35,871 nucleotides of DNA from Mycobacterium sp. (GCA_023264735.1 JAHFVD010000029.1:45667-81537), one strand, 5' to 3'. Counted from the stretch's first letter, positions 23,944-34,252 are shown. A program made the numbers and translations. Notes: a model not told the origin generated them from the letters alone.

Positions 23944-24897
23944 CATCGCGTCGCCGTTCTGTTGGTCGAGCCGGTGGTCGGGTTCGACGCCGGGATCGCG
24001 CCGACGCTGTTCGGTGCGGCCACCGGCGCCGACGGGGTTTCGCTCTATGAGGTGGTGGTGTGCGGGCTCAGTCGTGCCCCGGTCGCCACCACCAACGGCT
24101 ACGCGATCGTGCCGGGCGCGGGCCCCGAGGTGCTGGCGACCGCCGACACCGTCGTCATCCCCGGTACGCGGTATCAGCCCGCCCGGTCCGATGGCGTGCT
24201 CGAGCCCGAGCTTGCCGCCGCGCTGGCGTCGATCCGGCCGGGAACGCGGATCGTGTCGATCTGCACCGGCGCTTTCGTGCTGGCCGCCGCCGGCGTGCTC
24301 GACGGCAGACCGGCCACCACGCACTGGCGCTGGGCCGACGAGCTGCGCGCGCTGCACCCCGATGTGCTGCTCGATGAGAACGTGTTGTTCGTCGACGATG
24401 GCGACGTGCTGAGCTCGGCCGGGCTGGCCGCCGGAATTGACTTGTGCCTGCACATCATTCGCGCGGACCACGGCGCGGCGGTGGCCAACGACGTGGCCCG
24501 CTACTGTGTCGTTCCGCCGTGGCGGGAAGGCGGGCAGGCCCAGTTCATCGAACGGCACGCACCCGGCGACCCGCAGGCATCGACGGCGGCCACCCGGCAG
24601 TGGGCGCTTGACCATCTCGACGAACCGCTGTCGATCGAACAGCTGGCCCGGCACGCCCGGATGAGCGAGCGCACCTTCTGCCGCCGGTTCCGCGAGGAGA
24701 CCGGGCAGTCGCCGGGCGGCTGGGTGCGCAGCAGGCGGGTCGAGCGGGCTCGCGAACTGCTGGAGACCCACGACCTGCCCGTCGACGAAGTGGCCCGCCG
24801 CGCCGGCCTGGGCTCGGGCGGGAACCTTCGCCACCATCTGCGGCGCGGCCTCGGCATGTCCCCGTCGAGCTATCGCAAGGTGTTCCAAGGCAGCTGA
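23941..24897 (+). CDS. GlxA-family transcriptional regulator (DJ-1/PfpI plus AraC HTH)
   Basis: A 318-residue regulator with two domains. The N-terminal DJ-1/PfpI-like domain (1-190) has the nucleophile-elbow Cys108 in SICTGAFVLAAAG and THWRWADEL after it. The C-terminal AraC/XylS double helix-turn-helix (about 215-315) has RHARMSERTFCRRFREETGQ and RAGLGSGGNLRHHLRRGLGM. Related proteins (GlxA, FtrA, ArgR-type) respond to nitrogen compounds or other small molecules. It is divergent from the MFS gene, an arrangement that suggests control of that transporter. Confidence 0.92.
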   Translation: MHRVAVLLVEPVVGFDAGIAPTLFGAATGADGVSLYEVVVCGLSRAPVATTNGYAIVPGAGPEVLATADTVVIPGTRYQPARSDGVLEPELAAALASIRPGTRIVSICTGAFVLAAAGVLDGRPATTHWRWADELRALHPDVLLDENVLFVDDGDVLSSAGLAAGIDLCLHIIRADHGAAVANDVARYCVVPPWREGGQAQFIERHAPGDPQASTAATRQWALDHLDEPLSIEQLARHARMSERTFCRRFREETGQSPGGWVRSRRVERARELLETHDLPVDEVARRAGLGSGGNLRHHLRRGLGMSPSSYRKVFQGS

Positions 24898-24909
24898 CGG
24901 GCGTCTGCC

Positions 24910-24915
24910 TACGAT
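24910..24915 (+). promoter_or_regulatory. -10 box TACGAT
   Basis: TACGAT is seven bases before ATG 24923. The alternative ATG at 24914 lies inside the box, so 24923 is the more likely start of the gamma-carbonic-anhydrase-like protein. Confidence 0.5.
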
Positions 24916-24922
24916 GTCGGCC

Positions 24923-25444
24923 ATGGCCGAACCACTGATCATGTCCGTGCGCGGACATTCGCCCGATTTGCACGACGAGTCCTGGGTCGCGCCCAACGCG
25001 GCGGTGATCGGCCAGGTGCGACTCGCCGCGCGGGCCAGTGTCTGGTACTCGGCGACGCTGCGCGCCGAGGCCGAGTGGATCGACGTCGGCGAGGGCAGCA
25101 ACGTTCAGGACGGCGCCACCGTGCACGTCGACCCCGGATTCCCGGTGCGGATCGGCGCCGGTGTGACGGTCGGGCACAACGCCGTGCTGCACGGCTGCAC
25201 GGTCGAGGACGGGTCGCTGGTGGGGATGGGCGCGATCGTGCTCAACGGGGCGGTGATCGGAGCGGGGTCGATTGTGGGTGCCGGCGCGGTGGTGCCCCAG
25301 GGCATGGTCGTGCCGCCGCGGTCGCTGGTGGCCGGGGTGCCGGCCAAGGTCCGGCGTGAGCTGTCCGACGCCGAGTTGGACGGCAATAACGTCAACGCCG
25401 CGGTCTACGAACACCTCATCGACCTGCACCGCAACCCTGAGTAG
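24923..25444 (+). CDS. Gamma-carbonic-anhydrase-like hexapeptide-repeat protein
   Basis: From ATG 24923 the protein has 173 residues and is built of left-handed beta-helix hexapeptide repeats (VIGQVRLAARASVWYSATLR, IVLNGAVIGAGSIVGAGAVV). Three histidines lie where gamma-carbonic anhydrases bind zinc: His68 (TVHVDPG), His85 (VGHNAV) and His90 (LHGC). It may therefore be a metal-dependent carbonic anhydrase or one of the related enzymes of unknown substrate. It is cytosolic and should be trimeric. The next gene starts 35 bases downstream in the same direction. Confidence 0.88.
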   Translation: MAEPLIMSVRGHSPDLHDESWVAPNAAVIGQVRLAARASVWYSATLRAEAEWIDVGEGSNVQDGATVHVDPGFPVRIGAGVTVGHNAVLHGCTVEDGSLVGMGAIVLNGAVIGAGSIVGAGAVVPQGMVVPPRSLVAGVPAKVRRELSDAELDGNNVNAAVYEHLIDLHRNPE

Positions 25445-25467
25445 GTTTGCGCCTGCGCCAGATTGCC

Positions 25468-25473
25468 GATAGT
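25468..25473 (+). promoter_or_regulatory. -10 box GATAGT
   Basis: GATAGT (A and T at the key second and sixth positions) is six bases before GTG 25480, which supports the start MKSLRILVTGATG. Confidence 0.45.
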
Positions 25474-25479
25474 CCTAGC

Positions 25480-26622
25480 GTGAAGTCGCTGCGCATTCTG
25501 GTCACCGGTGCCACCGGATACGTCGGCTCCCGGCTGGTGGCCGGGTTGCTCGACGCCGGGCACGACGTCGTCGCCGCCACCCGCGACCCGGCGAAGCTCG
25601 GCCGATTCGGCTGGTGTGACCGCGTGACGGCGGTCGTCGTGGACGCCGACGATCCGAGTTCGATCGAATCGGCATTCGCGGTCGCCAGCCAGGTCGACGT
25701 CGTCTACTACCTGGTGCACGCGATCGGCCAGCCCGGCTTCCGCGAGCGGGACAACGCCGCCGCCGCGAATGTCGCGTCCGGGGCCAAGGCCGCCGGGGTG
25801 AAGCGGATCGTGTACCTCGGCGGGTTCGTGCCTGACGACGGTGCCCTCTCCGAGCATCTGGCCAGCCGGGCCGAGGTGGCCGGCGCACTCGATGTCGAAG
25901 GCGGAGCCGAACTGGTCTGGCTGGGCGCAGCGGTGATCATCGGCGCGGGGTCGACGTCGTTTGAAATGGTCCGCTATGTCGGTGACCGATTCTGGCTGAT
26001 CCCGTTGCCGCCGTGGGCCGATCACGACATCGACCCGATCTCGATTCGCGACGTGCTGTACTACCTGCTCGCCGCGGCGGACCCAGCCCTCGTGCCGGCT
26101 GGGGCCTACGACATCGCGGGGCCGGGCAGGACCACCTATCGCGAGCTGTTGTCGACCTACGTCGACGCGGTGGGCTTGCTTCGCGCGGGGTTGCCGATGC
26201 GCGACATCGTGCCCCGCAGTGTCGTCGGCCGAGTGGCCGGTGCGGCGGTGCCGGTGCCGACCGGGCTGGCGGCCGATCTCATCGAATCGCTGGACCATCC
26301 GATGACGGCCTCCGACACTGTCTTACGTGACCACGTTCCCGATCCGCCGGGCGGCCTCACCGCCATCGCGGACGCCGTCGCCGCGGCGGTGTCGCGACGA
26401 CGGCCGCGCCCTGTCGACGATCTGGCCGACCCGCACCACCTGGCCGACAGCGATCCGCTCTGGGCCGGGGGAGACGTGCTGCAGCTGCGCCGGGTGGCTG
26501 CGACGGTGACGCCCGCGCTGGCCCGGCCCGCGTTGGGGCTGTTCGACTCGGTGCCCGGTCCGCTGGCCGGTGTGCTGCGGACCGGGCTGGATCTGCTGCT
26601 GGCGAAGGTGCGTGCGCGTTGA
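25480..26622 (+). CDS. NAD(P)-binding NmrA/SDR-like protein
   Basis: From GTG 25480 the product is 380 residues and begins MKSLRILVTGATGYVGSRLV, an ideal Rossmann start with TGATGYVG. AATRDPAKLGRFG follows strand 2, and VYYLVHAIG and VKRIVYLGGFVPD are atypical-SDR segments. The catalytic Tyr-Lys pair of classical SDRs is not evident, as in NmrA-like and complex-I-associated 'atypical' members. The last 90 residues form an extra helical region. A role in redox sensing or lipid/quinone metabolism is possible. The stop overlaps the start of the CPBP gene (TTGA), so translation is coupled. Confidence 0.83.
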   Translation: MKSLRILVTGATGYVGSRLVAGLLDAGHDVVAATRDPAKLGRFGWCDRVTAVVVDADDPSSIESAFAVASQVDVVYYLVHAIGQPGFRERDNAAAANVASGAKAAGVKRIVYLGGFVPDDGALSEHLASRAEVAGALDVEGGAELVWLGAAVIIGAGSTSFEMVRYVGDRFWLIPLPPWADHDIDPISIRDVLYYLLAAADPALVPAGAYDIAGPGRTTYRELLSTYVDAVGLLRAGLPMRDIVPRSVVGRVAGAAVPVPTGLAADLIESLDHPMTASDTVLRDHVPDPPGGLTAIADAVAAAVSRRRPRPVDDLADPHHLADSDPLWAGGDVLQLRRVAATVTPALARPALGLFDSVPGPLAGVLRTGLDLLLAKVRAR

Positions 26623-27332
26623 CGACACGTGCCGATGTGCGCGCATTGGTCACCAATGCCGCTGTGCCACATCAGGAATGGCCATCGATCATCCGGCGCA
26701 GGCGCATCCTGGTGTGCGTCGTACTGGTCATCGGTGCGGTGCTGCTTGGCTTGTCGTTGACCCGCACGCCGGGCGATACGACGTTCTACTGGCTGACGCT
26801 CGCACTCGCGGCGACATGGGCCCTAGGCGCGCGGCTGTCGGGCCCGCTGCACCTGGGCTGCATCCGCTGGCGGGGGCGCAACCAGCGGCCGGTGCTTACC
26901 GGGATCACGATCGGTCTGCTGCTCGGTGGCGCCTTCGTGGTGGGCGGGCTGGTGGCCCGCGAGATCGGACCGGTGGCCGAACGGATCACCCGGGTGCTGG
27001 AGTACGCGAACCACGGCAGCCTGGCGCTGGTCGTGGCGATCACTCTGGTGAACGGTTTCGCGGAGGAACTCTTCTTTCGCGGCGCGTTGTACACCGCGCT
27101 CGGCACGTTTCATCCGGTGGCGATCTCCACGGTGCTGTACACCGTGGCGACCTGTGCCAGCGGCAACCAGATGCTCGGTTTCGCCGCGGTCATCCTGGGC
27201 ACGGTGTGCGCATGGGAACGCCGAGTCACCGGCGGAGTGCTGGCACCTGTCCTGACCCACGTGGTGTGGGGGCTGATCATGGTGCTGGCACTGCCGCCGA
27301 TGTTCGGCGTGCTCAGCTCAGCGGATGGGTGA
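26619..27332 (+). CDS. CPBP-family intramembrane metalloprotease
   Basis: A 237-residue membrane protein with about six hydrophobic helices. GFAEELFFRGALYTAL holds the EExxxR motif (Glu149, Glu150, Arg154). A later His in VLTHVVWG matches the second CPBP (Abi/Rce1) motif. These glutamates and His form the catalytic centre of Rce1-type proteases, which cleave near the membrane; many bacterial members serve in bacteriocin immunity or unknown pathways. The TTG start overlaps the upstream stop by four bases (TTGA). Its last 20 bases overlap the convergent MFS gene. Confidence 0.87.
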   Translation: MTTRADVRALVTNAAVPHQEWPSIIRRRRILVCVVLVIGAVLLGLSLTRTPGDTTFYWLTLALAATWALGARLSGPLHLGCIRWRGRNQRPVLTGITIGLLLGGAFVVGGLVAREIGPVAERITRVLEYANHGSLALVVAITLVNGFAEELFFRGALYTALGTFHPVAISTVLYTVATCASGNQMLGFAAVILGTVCAWERRVTGGVLAPVLTHVVWGLIMVLALPPMFGVLSSADG

Positions 27333-28599
27333 TTTCGTCGCGGGGCATGCGCGCCGCGACGAGCGCGACCGCGGCGAGCAGCACCGGTGCGATACCGGTC
27401 ACGGCGAAGATGACCTCCACCGGGACCACCTTCGACAGTGGGCCGGCGACCGCCATCGACACCGGCACGAATGCCAGCGAGACGAAGAAGTCCAAGCTCG
27501 ACACCCGGCCCAGCATCTGCGACGGCACGCGGCGCTGCAGGAGCGTGCCCCAGATGACGCCCGCCCCTTCGGCGAGGCCGATGACGAACAGCGCGACCAG
27601 CATCACCGGCAGCGAGGACGTCGTGCCGACGATCACGAACGGCAGCGACCCCACGCCCCACATCGTCATCATCACCGTGAGGTAGCGCCGTGGCAGCGGC
27701 CGCGAGGACACGACGACCGCGCCCAGCGCACTGCCCACCCCGAACGCGGCGAGCATGAGGCCGTACACCTGCTCGCCGTGGGCGAACCGGTCGCGGGCGA
27801 TGAACGGCAGCAGCACTTCGATCGGGCCCAGCGCCAGGAATACCCAGGTGCTGGCGAACAACAGCGTCCAGCGCAGCCACGGGGTATGCACCACGAAGCG
27901 CAGGCCGTCGCGCAGGTCGGTGAGCACATGGGGTTTCTCGCGCTCGACGGTCATCACGATGTGATCGCCTTCGCCCGGGCGCATCGCCACCAGCAGGATC
28001 AGTCCGATCACCATCAGCACGGTCACCGTCACCGAGCCCAGCGCGGGGAAGGTGAGCCCGACCAGAACGCCGGCCACTGCGGGGCCGATGGCCTGCTGCA
28101 GGGTCGGGCGGACCGTCCCCTCGACGCCGTTGGCCGCGAGCAGGTGTTCGGCGGGCAAGATCCGCGGCAGATAGGCGTTGTAGGCCGGGAAGAAGAATGC
28201 CGCGCCGATGCCGAGAACCGTTGCGGCAACAGCCATATGCCACAGCCGGAGCTCGCCGAGTAAGCCGAGGATGGCCACCGCGCCAGTTGCGGCGGCGTTG
28301 GCGGCCTCGACGGCGATGATGACGGCGCGTTGCGGGATCCGGTCGGCCACGATGCCGCCGATCAGGATGAAGGCCAGCATGCCGCCGGCGAGGCAGGCGG
28401 CGACCAGCGAGAGTGCGGCAGGATCGTCGGCCAGCGCGATGACCTGTAGGGCCATCACGACGGTCCACATGCCCTCGGCGAAGAGGAACAGCGACATCGC
28501 CGTGATGAGCAGACGGAATTCGCGGTATCTGAAGGGTGCGAGCACGCGCCAGCGGCCGGTGGTCCTCACCGGCTCGTCAGTGTCGCAGGGCGTACTCAT
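27313..28599 (-). CDS. MFS transporter (EntS/MFS_3-like)
   Basis: A 428-residue protein with twelve membrane helices and MFS_3-type features: FRYREFRLLITAMSLFLFAE at the N-terminus, GGIVADRIPQRAVIIAVEAA (loop 2-3), and LLPFIARDRFAHGEQVYGLM in the second half. Members of this group export siderophores (EntS), drugs or other small hydrophobic molecules. No substrate clue is present nearby. The ATG at 28599 is preceded by GACCAT six bases upstream, a weak -10 candidate. The crotonase gene lies upstream on the same strand after 53 bases. Confidence 0.88.
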   Translation of the reverse strand: MSTPCDTDEPVRTTGRWRVLAPFRYREFRLLITAMSLFLFAEGMWTVVMALQVIALADDPAALSLVAACLAGGMLAFILIGGIVADRIPQRAVIIAVEAANAAATGAVAILGLLGELRLWHMAVAATVLGIGAAFFFPAYNAYLPRILPAEHLLAANGVEGTVRPTLQQAIGPAVAGVLVGLTFPALGSVTVTVLMVIGLILLVAMRPGEGDHIVMTVEREKPHVLTDLRDGLRFVVHTPWLRWTLLFASTWVFLALGPIEVLLPFIARDRFAHGEQVYGLMLAAFGVGSALGAVVVSSRPLPRRYLTVMMTMWGVGSLPFVIVGTTSSLPVMLVALFVIGLAEGAGVIWGTLLQRRVPSQMLGRVSSLDFFVSLAFVPVSMAVAGPLSKVVPVEVIFAVTGIAPVLLAAVALVAARMPRDEITHPLS

Positions 28600-28652
28600 C
28601 CATTGATGGTCGCTGACCGAACGGGGCCACGTCCAACGATTTTCGGCGCGAC

Positions 28653-29459
28653 CTAGTCGTCAGTGAAGTTCGGCGAGCGGTGCTCCTGGAATGCCTTGGC
28701 GCCCTCGCGAAAATCCTTTGCTCCCAACAGGATCAGCTGACCTTCGCTCTCCCGGCCGATCGCGGCGTCGAGTTCGGTCAGCGTCGCCGCGTTGATCGCC
28801 TGCTTGGTCTTGCGCAGCGCGACCGCCGGCCCGGACGCCAGCTTGTCGATCACCGCGGCCACCCCGGCCTCCAGCTCATCGGCGGGGTACACCGCACTGA
28901 CCAGCCCGGTCTCGAACGCCTCGGCAGCCGAAACGCGTTCGGCCAGAAGCGCCATCTTCATCGCGCGGGCCCGGCCGATGGACGCGGCCACCAACGCCGA
29001 TGCACCGCCGTCGGGCATCAGCCCGATTTTGGTGAACGCCAACAGGAAAAACGCCTTCTCCGAAGCCAATACGATGTCGCAGGCCAGCGCCAGCGACACC
29101 CCGATCCCGGCCGCCGGACCCTGCACCACCGCCACCACCGGTTTAGGCAGGCTCGTGATGGCCCGCACCGCGCGGTTCCCTGCCTGCAGCACGTCGCCCG
29201 GCTTGTCCGGCCGGCCGCTCGACTGATCCTCCGCGCTGATGCCGGCGCCCGAGCTGAACCCGCGGCCGGCCCCGCCGAGCCGCACCACGCGGACACGTGG
29301 GTCGTCGGCGGCGTGTTCCAAGGCGTCGGCCAGCGCCCTCGCCATCGCTGCGTTCAGCGAGTTCAGGCTGTCTGGCCGATTCAGCGTCACCGAAAGCACT
29401 CCGTCGTCGAGCGAGACGGTCAGTTCCGGGATGCCGGCGTAAGCGTCGATGGTCGTCAT
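28653..29459 (-). CDS. Crotonase-family protein (EchA10-like), altered catalytic residues
   Basis: A 268-residue crotonase fold protein with oxyanion segments GFSSGAGIS (68-76) and GPAAGIG (114-120). The two catalytic glutamates of classical hydratases are replaced: Ser122 stands at the first (GVSLALACD) and Asp150 at the second (GLMPDGG). PaaG-type isomerases and some CoA hydrolases use a single Asp at the second position, so an isomerase role is more likely than hydration. Length and location next to mcr and an SDR match M. tuberculosis echA10 (Rv1142c). ATG 29459 has TAAGGT six bases upstream. Confidence 0.85.
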   Translation of the reverse strand: MTTIDAYAGIPELTVSLDDGVLSVTLNRPDSLNSLNAAMARALADALEHAADDPRVRVVRLGGAGRGFSSGAGISAEDQSSGRPDKPGDVLQAGNRAVRAITSLPKPVVAVVQGPAAGIGVSLALACDIVLASEKAFFLLAFTKIGLMPDGGASALVAASIGRARAMKMALLAERVSAAEAFETGLVSAVYPADELEAGVAAVIDKLASGPAVALRKTKQAINAATLTELDAAIGRESEGQLILLGAKDFREGAKAFQEHRSPNFTDD

Positions 29460-29465
29460 GGCTGC

Positions 29466-29471
29466 ACCTTA
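29466..29471 (-). promoter_or_regulatory. -10 box TAAGGT of a leaderless promoter
   Basis: On the minus strand TAAGGT is followed by six bases and ATG 29459, so the crotonase transcript should begin at the start codon. Confidence 0.55.
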
Positions 29472-29557
29472 GGCCGCGACGGGGGCGCAGACCGCGCCGG
29501 GTCAGGCCAGGTGTAAATAGTTAAGGCGGCGATCAATCAACTGGAGGGTAGATAGCT

Positions 29558-30643
29558 ATGGCGGGACCACTGCACGGTTTGCGCGTTGTCGAATTGGCCG
29601 GTATCGGCCCGGGTCCGCACGCCGCGATGATCCTCGGTGACCTCGGTGCCGACGTCGTCCGCATCGATCGGCTCGGCAAGGGCACCGGAACCCCCAGCAA
29701 TGACTACCTGCTGCGCAACCGCCGCTCGGTGGGGGCGAACCTCAAAGACGCGAAAGACCGCGACATGGTGCTGGGCCTCATCGCCAAGGCCGACGTGCTC
29801 ATCGAGGGCTTCCGACCCGGCGTCACCGAGCGCCTCGGGCTGGGCCCGGAGGACTGCGCGAAGGTCAACGACCGGCTGATCTATGGCCGGATGACTGGCT
29901 GGGGCCAGACCGGCCCGCGCAGTCAGCAGGCTGGCCACGACATCAACTACATCTCCCTCAACGGCGTGTTGCATGCCGTCGGCCGGGTCAACGAGCGCCC
30001 TGTCCCACCGCTGAACCTGGCCGGTGACTTCGGCGGCGGCTCGATGTTCCTGCTGGTCGGCATCCTGTCCGCGTTGTGGGAGCGGGAGCGCTCCGGCAAG
30101 GGCCAGGTCATCGACGCCGCCATGGTCGACGGCTCCAGCGTCCTGGCGACGATGATGTGGGCTTTCCGGCACATGGGCATGTGGAGCGATGTGCGCGGCA
30201 CCAACATGCTCGACACCGGCGCGCCGTACTACGACACCTACGAATGCTCCGACGGCCGCTATGTCGCGGTCGGCGCGATCGAACCGCAGTTCTACGCCGA
30301 ACTGCTGGAGAAGCTCGGCCTGAACGCCGCTGACCTGCCCGATCAGAACGACACCGCCAGCTGGCCAGAATTGCGAGCGGCGCTCACACAGGCCTTCGCC
30401 GCCCACGACCGCGACCACTGGACCAAGGTGTTCGCCACCAGCGACGCCTGCTGCACCCCGGTGCTGTCGTTCGCCGAAGTGGACGCCGAGGCGCACAACA
30501 CCGAGCGCGATACCTTCTACACCGAGCAGGGCTCGATGTTCCCGGCGCCGGCCCCCCGGTTCTCCCGGAGCGCGCTCGACACGCCGAACGCACCCGGCGT
30601 CCCAGGAGCCGACAACGAAGCAGTGCTGAGGGACTGGGTATAG
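29558..30643 (+). CDS. mcr: Alpha-methylacyl-CoA racemase (CaiB/BaiF family)
   Basis: A 361-residue family III CoA-transferase-fold protein. His127 (AGHDINYIS), Asp157 (AGDFGGGSM) and Glu242 (GAIEPQFY) line up, shifted by one, with catalytic His126, Asp156 and Glu241 of M. tuberculosis Mcr. It should interconvert R and S 2-methylacyl-CoA esters, a step needed before beta-oxidation of phytol-type fatty acids and sterol side chains. GGAGGG lies upstream of the ATG. A divergent crotonase and a downstream SDR complete a branched-chain acyl-CoA set; the gene order matches Rv1142c-Rv1144. Confidence 0.95.
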   Translation: MAGPLHGLRVVELAGIGPGPHAAMILGDLGADVVRIDRLGKGTGTPSNDYLLRNRRSVGANLKDAKDRDMVLGLIAKADVLIEGFRPGVTERLGLGPEDCAKVNDRLIYGRMTGWGQTGPRSQQAGHDINYISLNGVLHAVGRVNERPVPPLNLAGDFGGGSMFLLVGILSALWERERSGKGQVIDAAMVDGSSVLATMMWAFRHMGMWSDVRGTNMLDTGAPYYDTYECSDGRYVAVGAIEPQFYAELLEKLGLNAADLPDQNDTASWPELRAALTQAFAAHDRDHWTKVFATSDACCTPVLSFAEVDAEAHNTERDTFYTEQGSMFPAPAPRFSRSALDTPNAPGVPGADNEAVLRDWV

Positions 30644-30644
30644 T
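30639..30644 (+). promoter_or_regulatory. -10 box TATAGT overlapping the mcr stop codon
   Basis: TATAGT contains the TAG stop of mcr. Its predicted start near 30651 would give the SDR gene at 30689 its own message with a leader of about 38 bases that includes AAAGGA. Confidence 0.5.
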
Positions 30645-30688
30645 CCCCAACCAACCAGTAGGTCGAGCTAACGAAAGGAAACCCATTC

Positions 30689-32474
<1,786 letters not shown>

Positions 32475-32500
32475 TGCACGCGTACTAGAAGCTCTCCGAC

Positions 32501-32533
32501 GGCGCCACACCGCTAATCAGCGGTGCTGGCGCC
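32501..32533. terminator. Second hairpin, 14-bp stem with one bulge
   Basis: GGCGCCACACCGCT pairs with AGCGGTG-C-TGGCGCC around an AATC loop. It lies 14 bases past the stop of the 43-residue microprotein (minus strand) and faces the first hairpin, so the two probably separate the convergent genes. Confidence 0.55.
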
Positions 32534-32547
32534 GTTCGGCGCTTGGC

Positions 32548-32679
32548 TCAGCTGGCGTTGGCCAGCGGAGGGAGCTCCTCGAACTGCTCCGAGGTGTCGC
32601 CCTCCACCAGGAAATCTCCGTGGTAGAGCTCATCGAAGTCGATTTTGATGACATCGGCACTGGTGTCGTCGATCCACAT
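32548..32679 (-). CDS. Acidic microprotein of 43 residues
   Basis: ATG 32679 to TGA 32548-32550 encodes 43 residues: MWIDDTSADVIKIDFDELYH followed by GDFLVEGDTSEQFEELPPLA and NAS. It has 13 acidic residues and one Lys (about pI 3.5), with an alternating hydrophobic/acidic pattern in the first half and no membrane helix. A TAGAGT box (32692-32687) with a seven-base spacer precedes the ATG, and a strong hairpin follows, so it has its own promoter and end. Function unknown; it could bind a basic partner or metal. Confidence 0.55.
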   Translation of the reverse strand: MWIDDTSADVIKIDFDELYHGDFLVEGDTSEQFEELPPLANAS

Positions 32680-32745
32680 ACCCAGGACTCTATGAGTCAC
32701 TATTAAGGAAACTTTGAGCCACGATTCGGAGTTTCATGGCAATTC

Positions 32746-32820
32746 TTACTCCCGAGTCAGGTGCTGAGTTACTCGCGAGTCAGGTTGTGGGTTACTGACG
32801 AGTCACTTACTCGCAGGTCA
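32746..32820. repeat. Iterated TTACTC..GAGTCA repeat array upstream of the methyltransferase
   Basis: Four copies of a unit like TTACTCNCGAGTCAGG start at 32746, 32769, 32792 and 32807 (spacings 23, 23 and 15). The second copy holds the perfect palindrome ACTCGCGAGT; copies three and four are degenerate. A further TGAGTCAC lies at 32693. The array lies between the acidic microprotein and methyltransferase genes, 56 bases before the latter. It resembles a multi-site operator. Confidence 0.75.
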
Positions 32821-32841
32821 GGCGCAAAAACCGCCTGCGAC

Positions 32842-32847
32842 TAGGGT
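32842..32847 (+). promoter_or_regulatory. Candidate -10 box TAGGGT of the methyltransferase gene
   Basis: TAGGGT lies 28 bases before ATG 32876; a start near 32854 would leave a short leader that contains GAGAGGA as ribosome binding site. The repeat array ends 22 bases upstream of the box. Confidence 0.4.
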
Positions 32848-32875
32848 GGTTTTGACCTGAGAGGACGCCACAAAC

Positions 32876-33511
32876 ATGGCTACAGAAACTTTTGACAATC
32901 CCTTCTTCGCCCGCTTCTGGACCGTGCTCTCTGCCCACGAGTCACGGGCCATGCGGGAGCTCCGCCGGGCCAATCTCTTAGGGCTCTCCGGGCGTGTTCT
33001 GGAGGTGGGCGCGGGCACCGGATCCAACTTCGCGTTCTATCCCGATTCGGTGACCGAGGTCGTCGCACTCGAGCCCGAGACCCGCCTGGCGCCGCTCGCC
33101 AAAGCGGCCGCCGCGGCGGCCCCGGTCCCGGTCACGCTGATCGAGTCGACGATCGAGACGATGCCCGCCACCGAACCCTTCGATGCGGTGGTCTGCTCGC
33201 TGGTGCTGTGCTCGGTGGCCGACCCGGACGGGGTGCTGCGTCAGCTCAACGCCGTGCTGAAGCCCGGCGGCCAGCTGCGCTACTTCGAGCACATCGCCGT
33301 TCCCGGCTGGCGGGGCGGGTTGCAGCGGCTGGCCGACGCCACGATCTGGCCGCGGTTCACTGGAAACTGCCACACCCACCGCGAGACGGAGCGGTCCATC
33401 GCGGGTGCCGGGTTCGTCATCGACACCGCGCGCCGTGAGGCGATGCTGCCCGCGTGGGTGCCGCTGCCGGCCCAGGAGGTCGCACTCGGCCGGGCGAGTA
33501 AGGCGGGCTAG
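32876..33511 (+). CDS. Class I SAM-dependent methyltransferase
   Basis: A 211-residue methyltransferase (Rossmann fold, methyltransferase_11 type). Motif I is [12 protein letters not shown] (residues 41-52), with acidic EPETR after strand 2 and [20 protein letters not shown] as motif IV. It is similar in size and position to M. tuberculosis Rv1147. The hydrophobic C-terminal part (ICH...) suggests a lipid or small hydrophobic substrate, but this is a guess. It overlaps the convergent deacylase gene by four bases. Confidence 0.9.
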   Translation: MATETFDNPFFARFWTVLSAHESRAMRELRRANLLGLSGRVLEVGAGTGSNFAFYPDSVTEVVALEPETRLAPLAKAAAAAAPVPVTLIESTIETMPATEPFDAVVCSLVLCSVADPDGVLRQLNAVLKPGGQLRYFEHIAVPGWRGGLQRLADATIWPRFTGNCHTHRETERSIAGAGFVIDTARREAMLPAWVPLPAQEVALGRASKAG

Positions 33512-34233
33512 TTCAGCCTGGCTGCCAATAGCTCGGGCAACTGCTGCAGCAGCCGCGGCAGCGCGGTGCTCGCCGACTCCCGGATCGAAATGGTCGCGTT
33601 GTCCGACAGCGGGGTGGGTTCGGGATTGACCTCGACGACGATCACGCCCCGGGCCAGTGCCACGTCGGGCAGCCCGGCCGCCGGGTAGACGATCCCCGAG
33701 GTGCCGACCACCACCAGGATGTCGGCGGCGGCCACCGCTTCCACCGATGCCTGCCAGGGCCCGTCGGGCAGCTGCTCACCGAACCACACGATGCCGGGGC
33801 GGATCAGTCCGCCGCACTCACACTGCGGCGGCACCTTCTCCAGCTCGGGCTCGGGCATCTCCGGCAGCGGGCCGTGGTAGCGAGAACCGCAAGTGTCGCA
33901 CCAGAATTCGAAGAGGCTGCCGTGCAGATGGTGCACCGTCTTGCTGCCGGCCCGCTCGTGCAGATTGTCGACGTTCTGGGTGACCACGGTGACGTCGGCA
34001 TAGTCCTCCCAGGCCGCCACCGCGCGGTGACCGTCGTTGGGCTCCACCCGCTCGACCAGGTGATGCCGCCACAGGTACCAGGCCCACACCCGCTCGGGGT
34101 GGCTTTGCCAGCCGTCGGTGCTGGACAGTTCGTACGGGTCGTACTTTGCCCACAACCCGGTCTTGTCGTCGCGAAATGTCGGCACACCGCTCTCGGCGGA
34201 TATCCCCGCCCCGCTCAGCACCGCGATACGCAC
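33508..34233 (-). CDS. cobB: SIR2-family NAD-dependent protein deacylase, CobB-like
   Basis: From GTG 34233 the protein has 241 residues and begins [29 protein letters not shown] and TQNVDNLHE bind NAD, His104 in HLHGS is the catalytic base, and the zinc site is Cys112/Cys115 (CDTC) plus Cys138/Cys140 (CEC). Tyr53 and Arg56 (WYLWRHH) form the YxxR pair that in class III sirtuins selects negatively charged acyl groups, so desuccinylase activity is expected besides deacetylation. The TTG at 34242 is a weaker start. TATTTT (34246-34241) precedes GTG 34233. M. tuberculosis Rv1151c is the likely ortholog. Confidence 0.92.
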   Translation of the reverse strand: MRIAVLSGAGISAESGVPTFRDDKTGLWAKYDPYELSSTDGWQSHPERVWAWYLWRHHLVERVEPNDGHRAVAAWEDYADVTVVTQNVDNLHERAGSKTVHHLHGSLFEFWCDTCGSRYHGPLPEMPEPELEKVPPQCECGGLIRPGIVWFGEQLPDGPWQASVEAVAAADILVVVGTSGIVYPAAGLPDVALARGVIVVEVNPEPTPLSDNATISIRESASTALPRLLQQLPELLAARLN

Positions 34234-34240
34234 ATCCCCC

Positions 34241-34246
34241 AAAATA
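34241..34246 (-). promoter_or_regulatory. -10 box TATTTT of the deacylase gene
   Basis: On the minus strand TATTTT is followed by seven bases and GTG 34233, consistent with a leaderless transcript and with choosing this start. Confidence 0.5.
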
Positions 34247-34252
34247 GCCGGT

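Noticed and set aside
22737..24050. 437-residue plus-strand frame opposite the MFS gene
   Set aside because: Highly charged, low-complexity product opposite a well-formed twelve-helix transporter.
29460..29557. KstR or KstR2 operator before mcr
   Set aside because: Neither TNNAACNNGTTNNA nor a CAAG-n2-CTTG motif is present in the crotonase/mcr intergenic region.
32746..32820. CRISPR array
   Set aside because: Only four imperfect units, gaps too short for spacers and no cas gene nearby.
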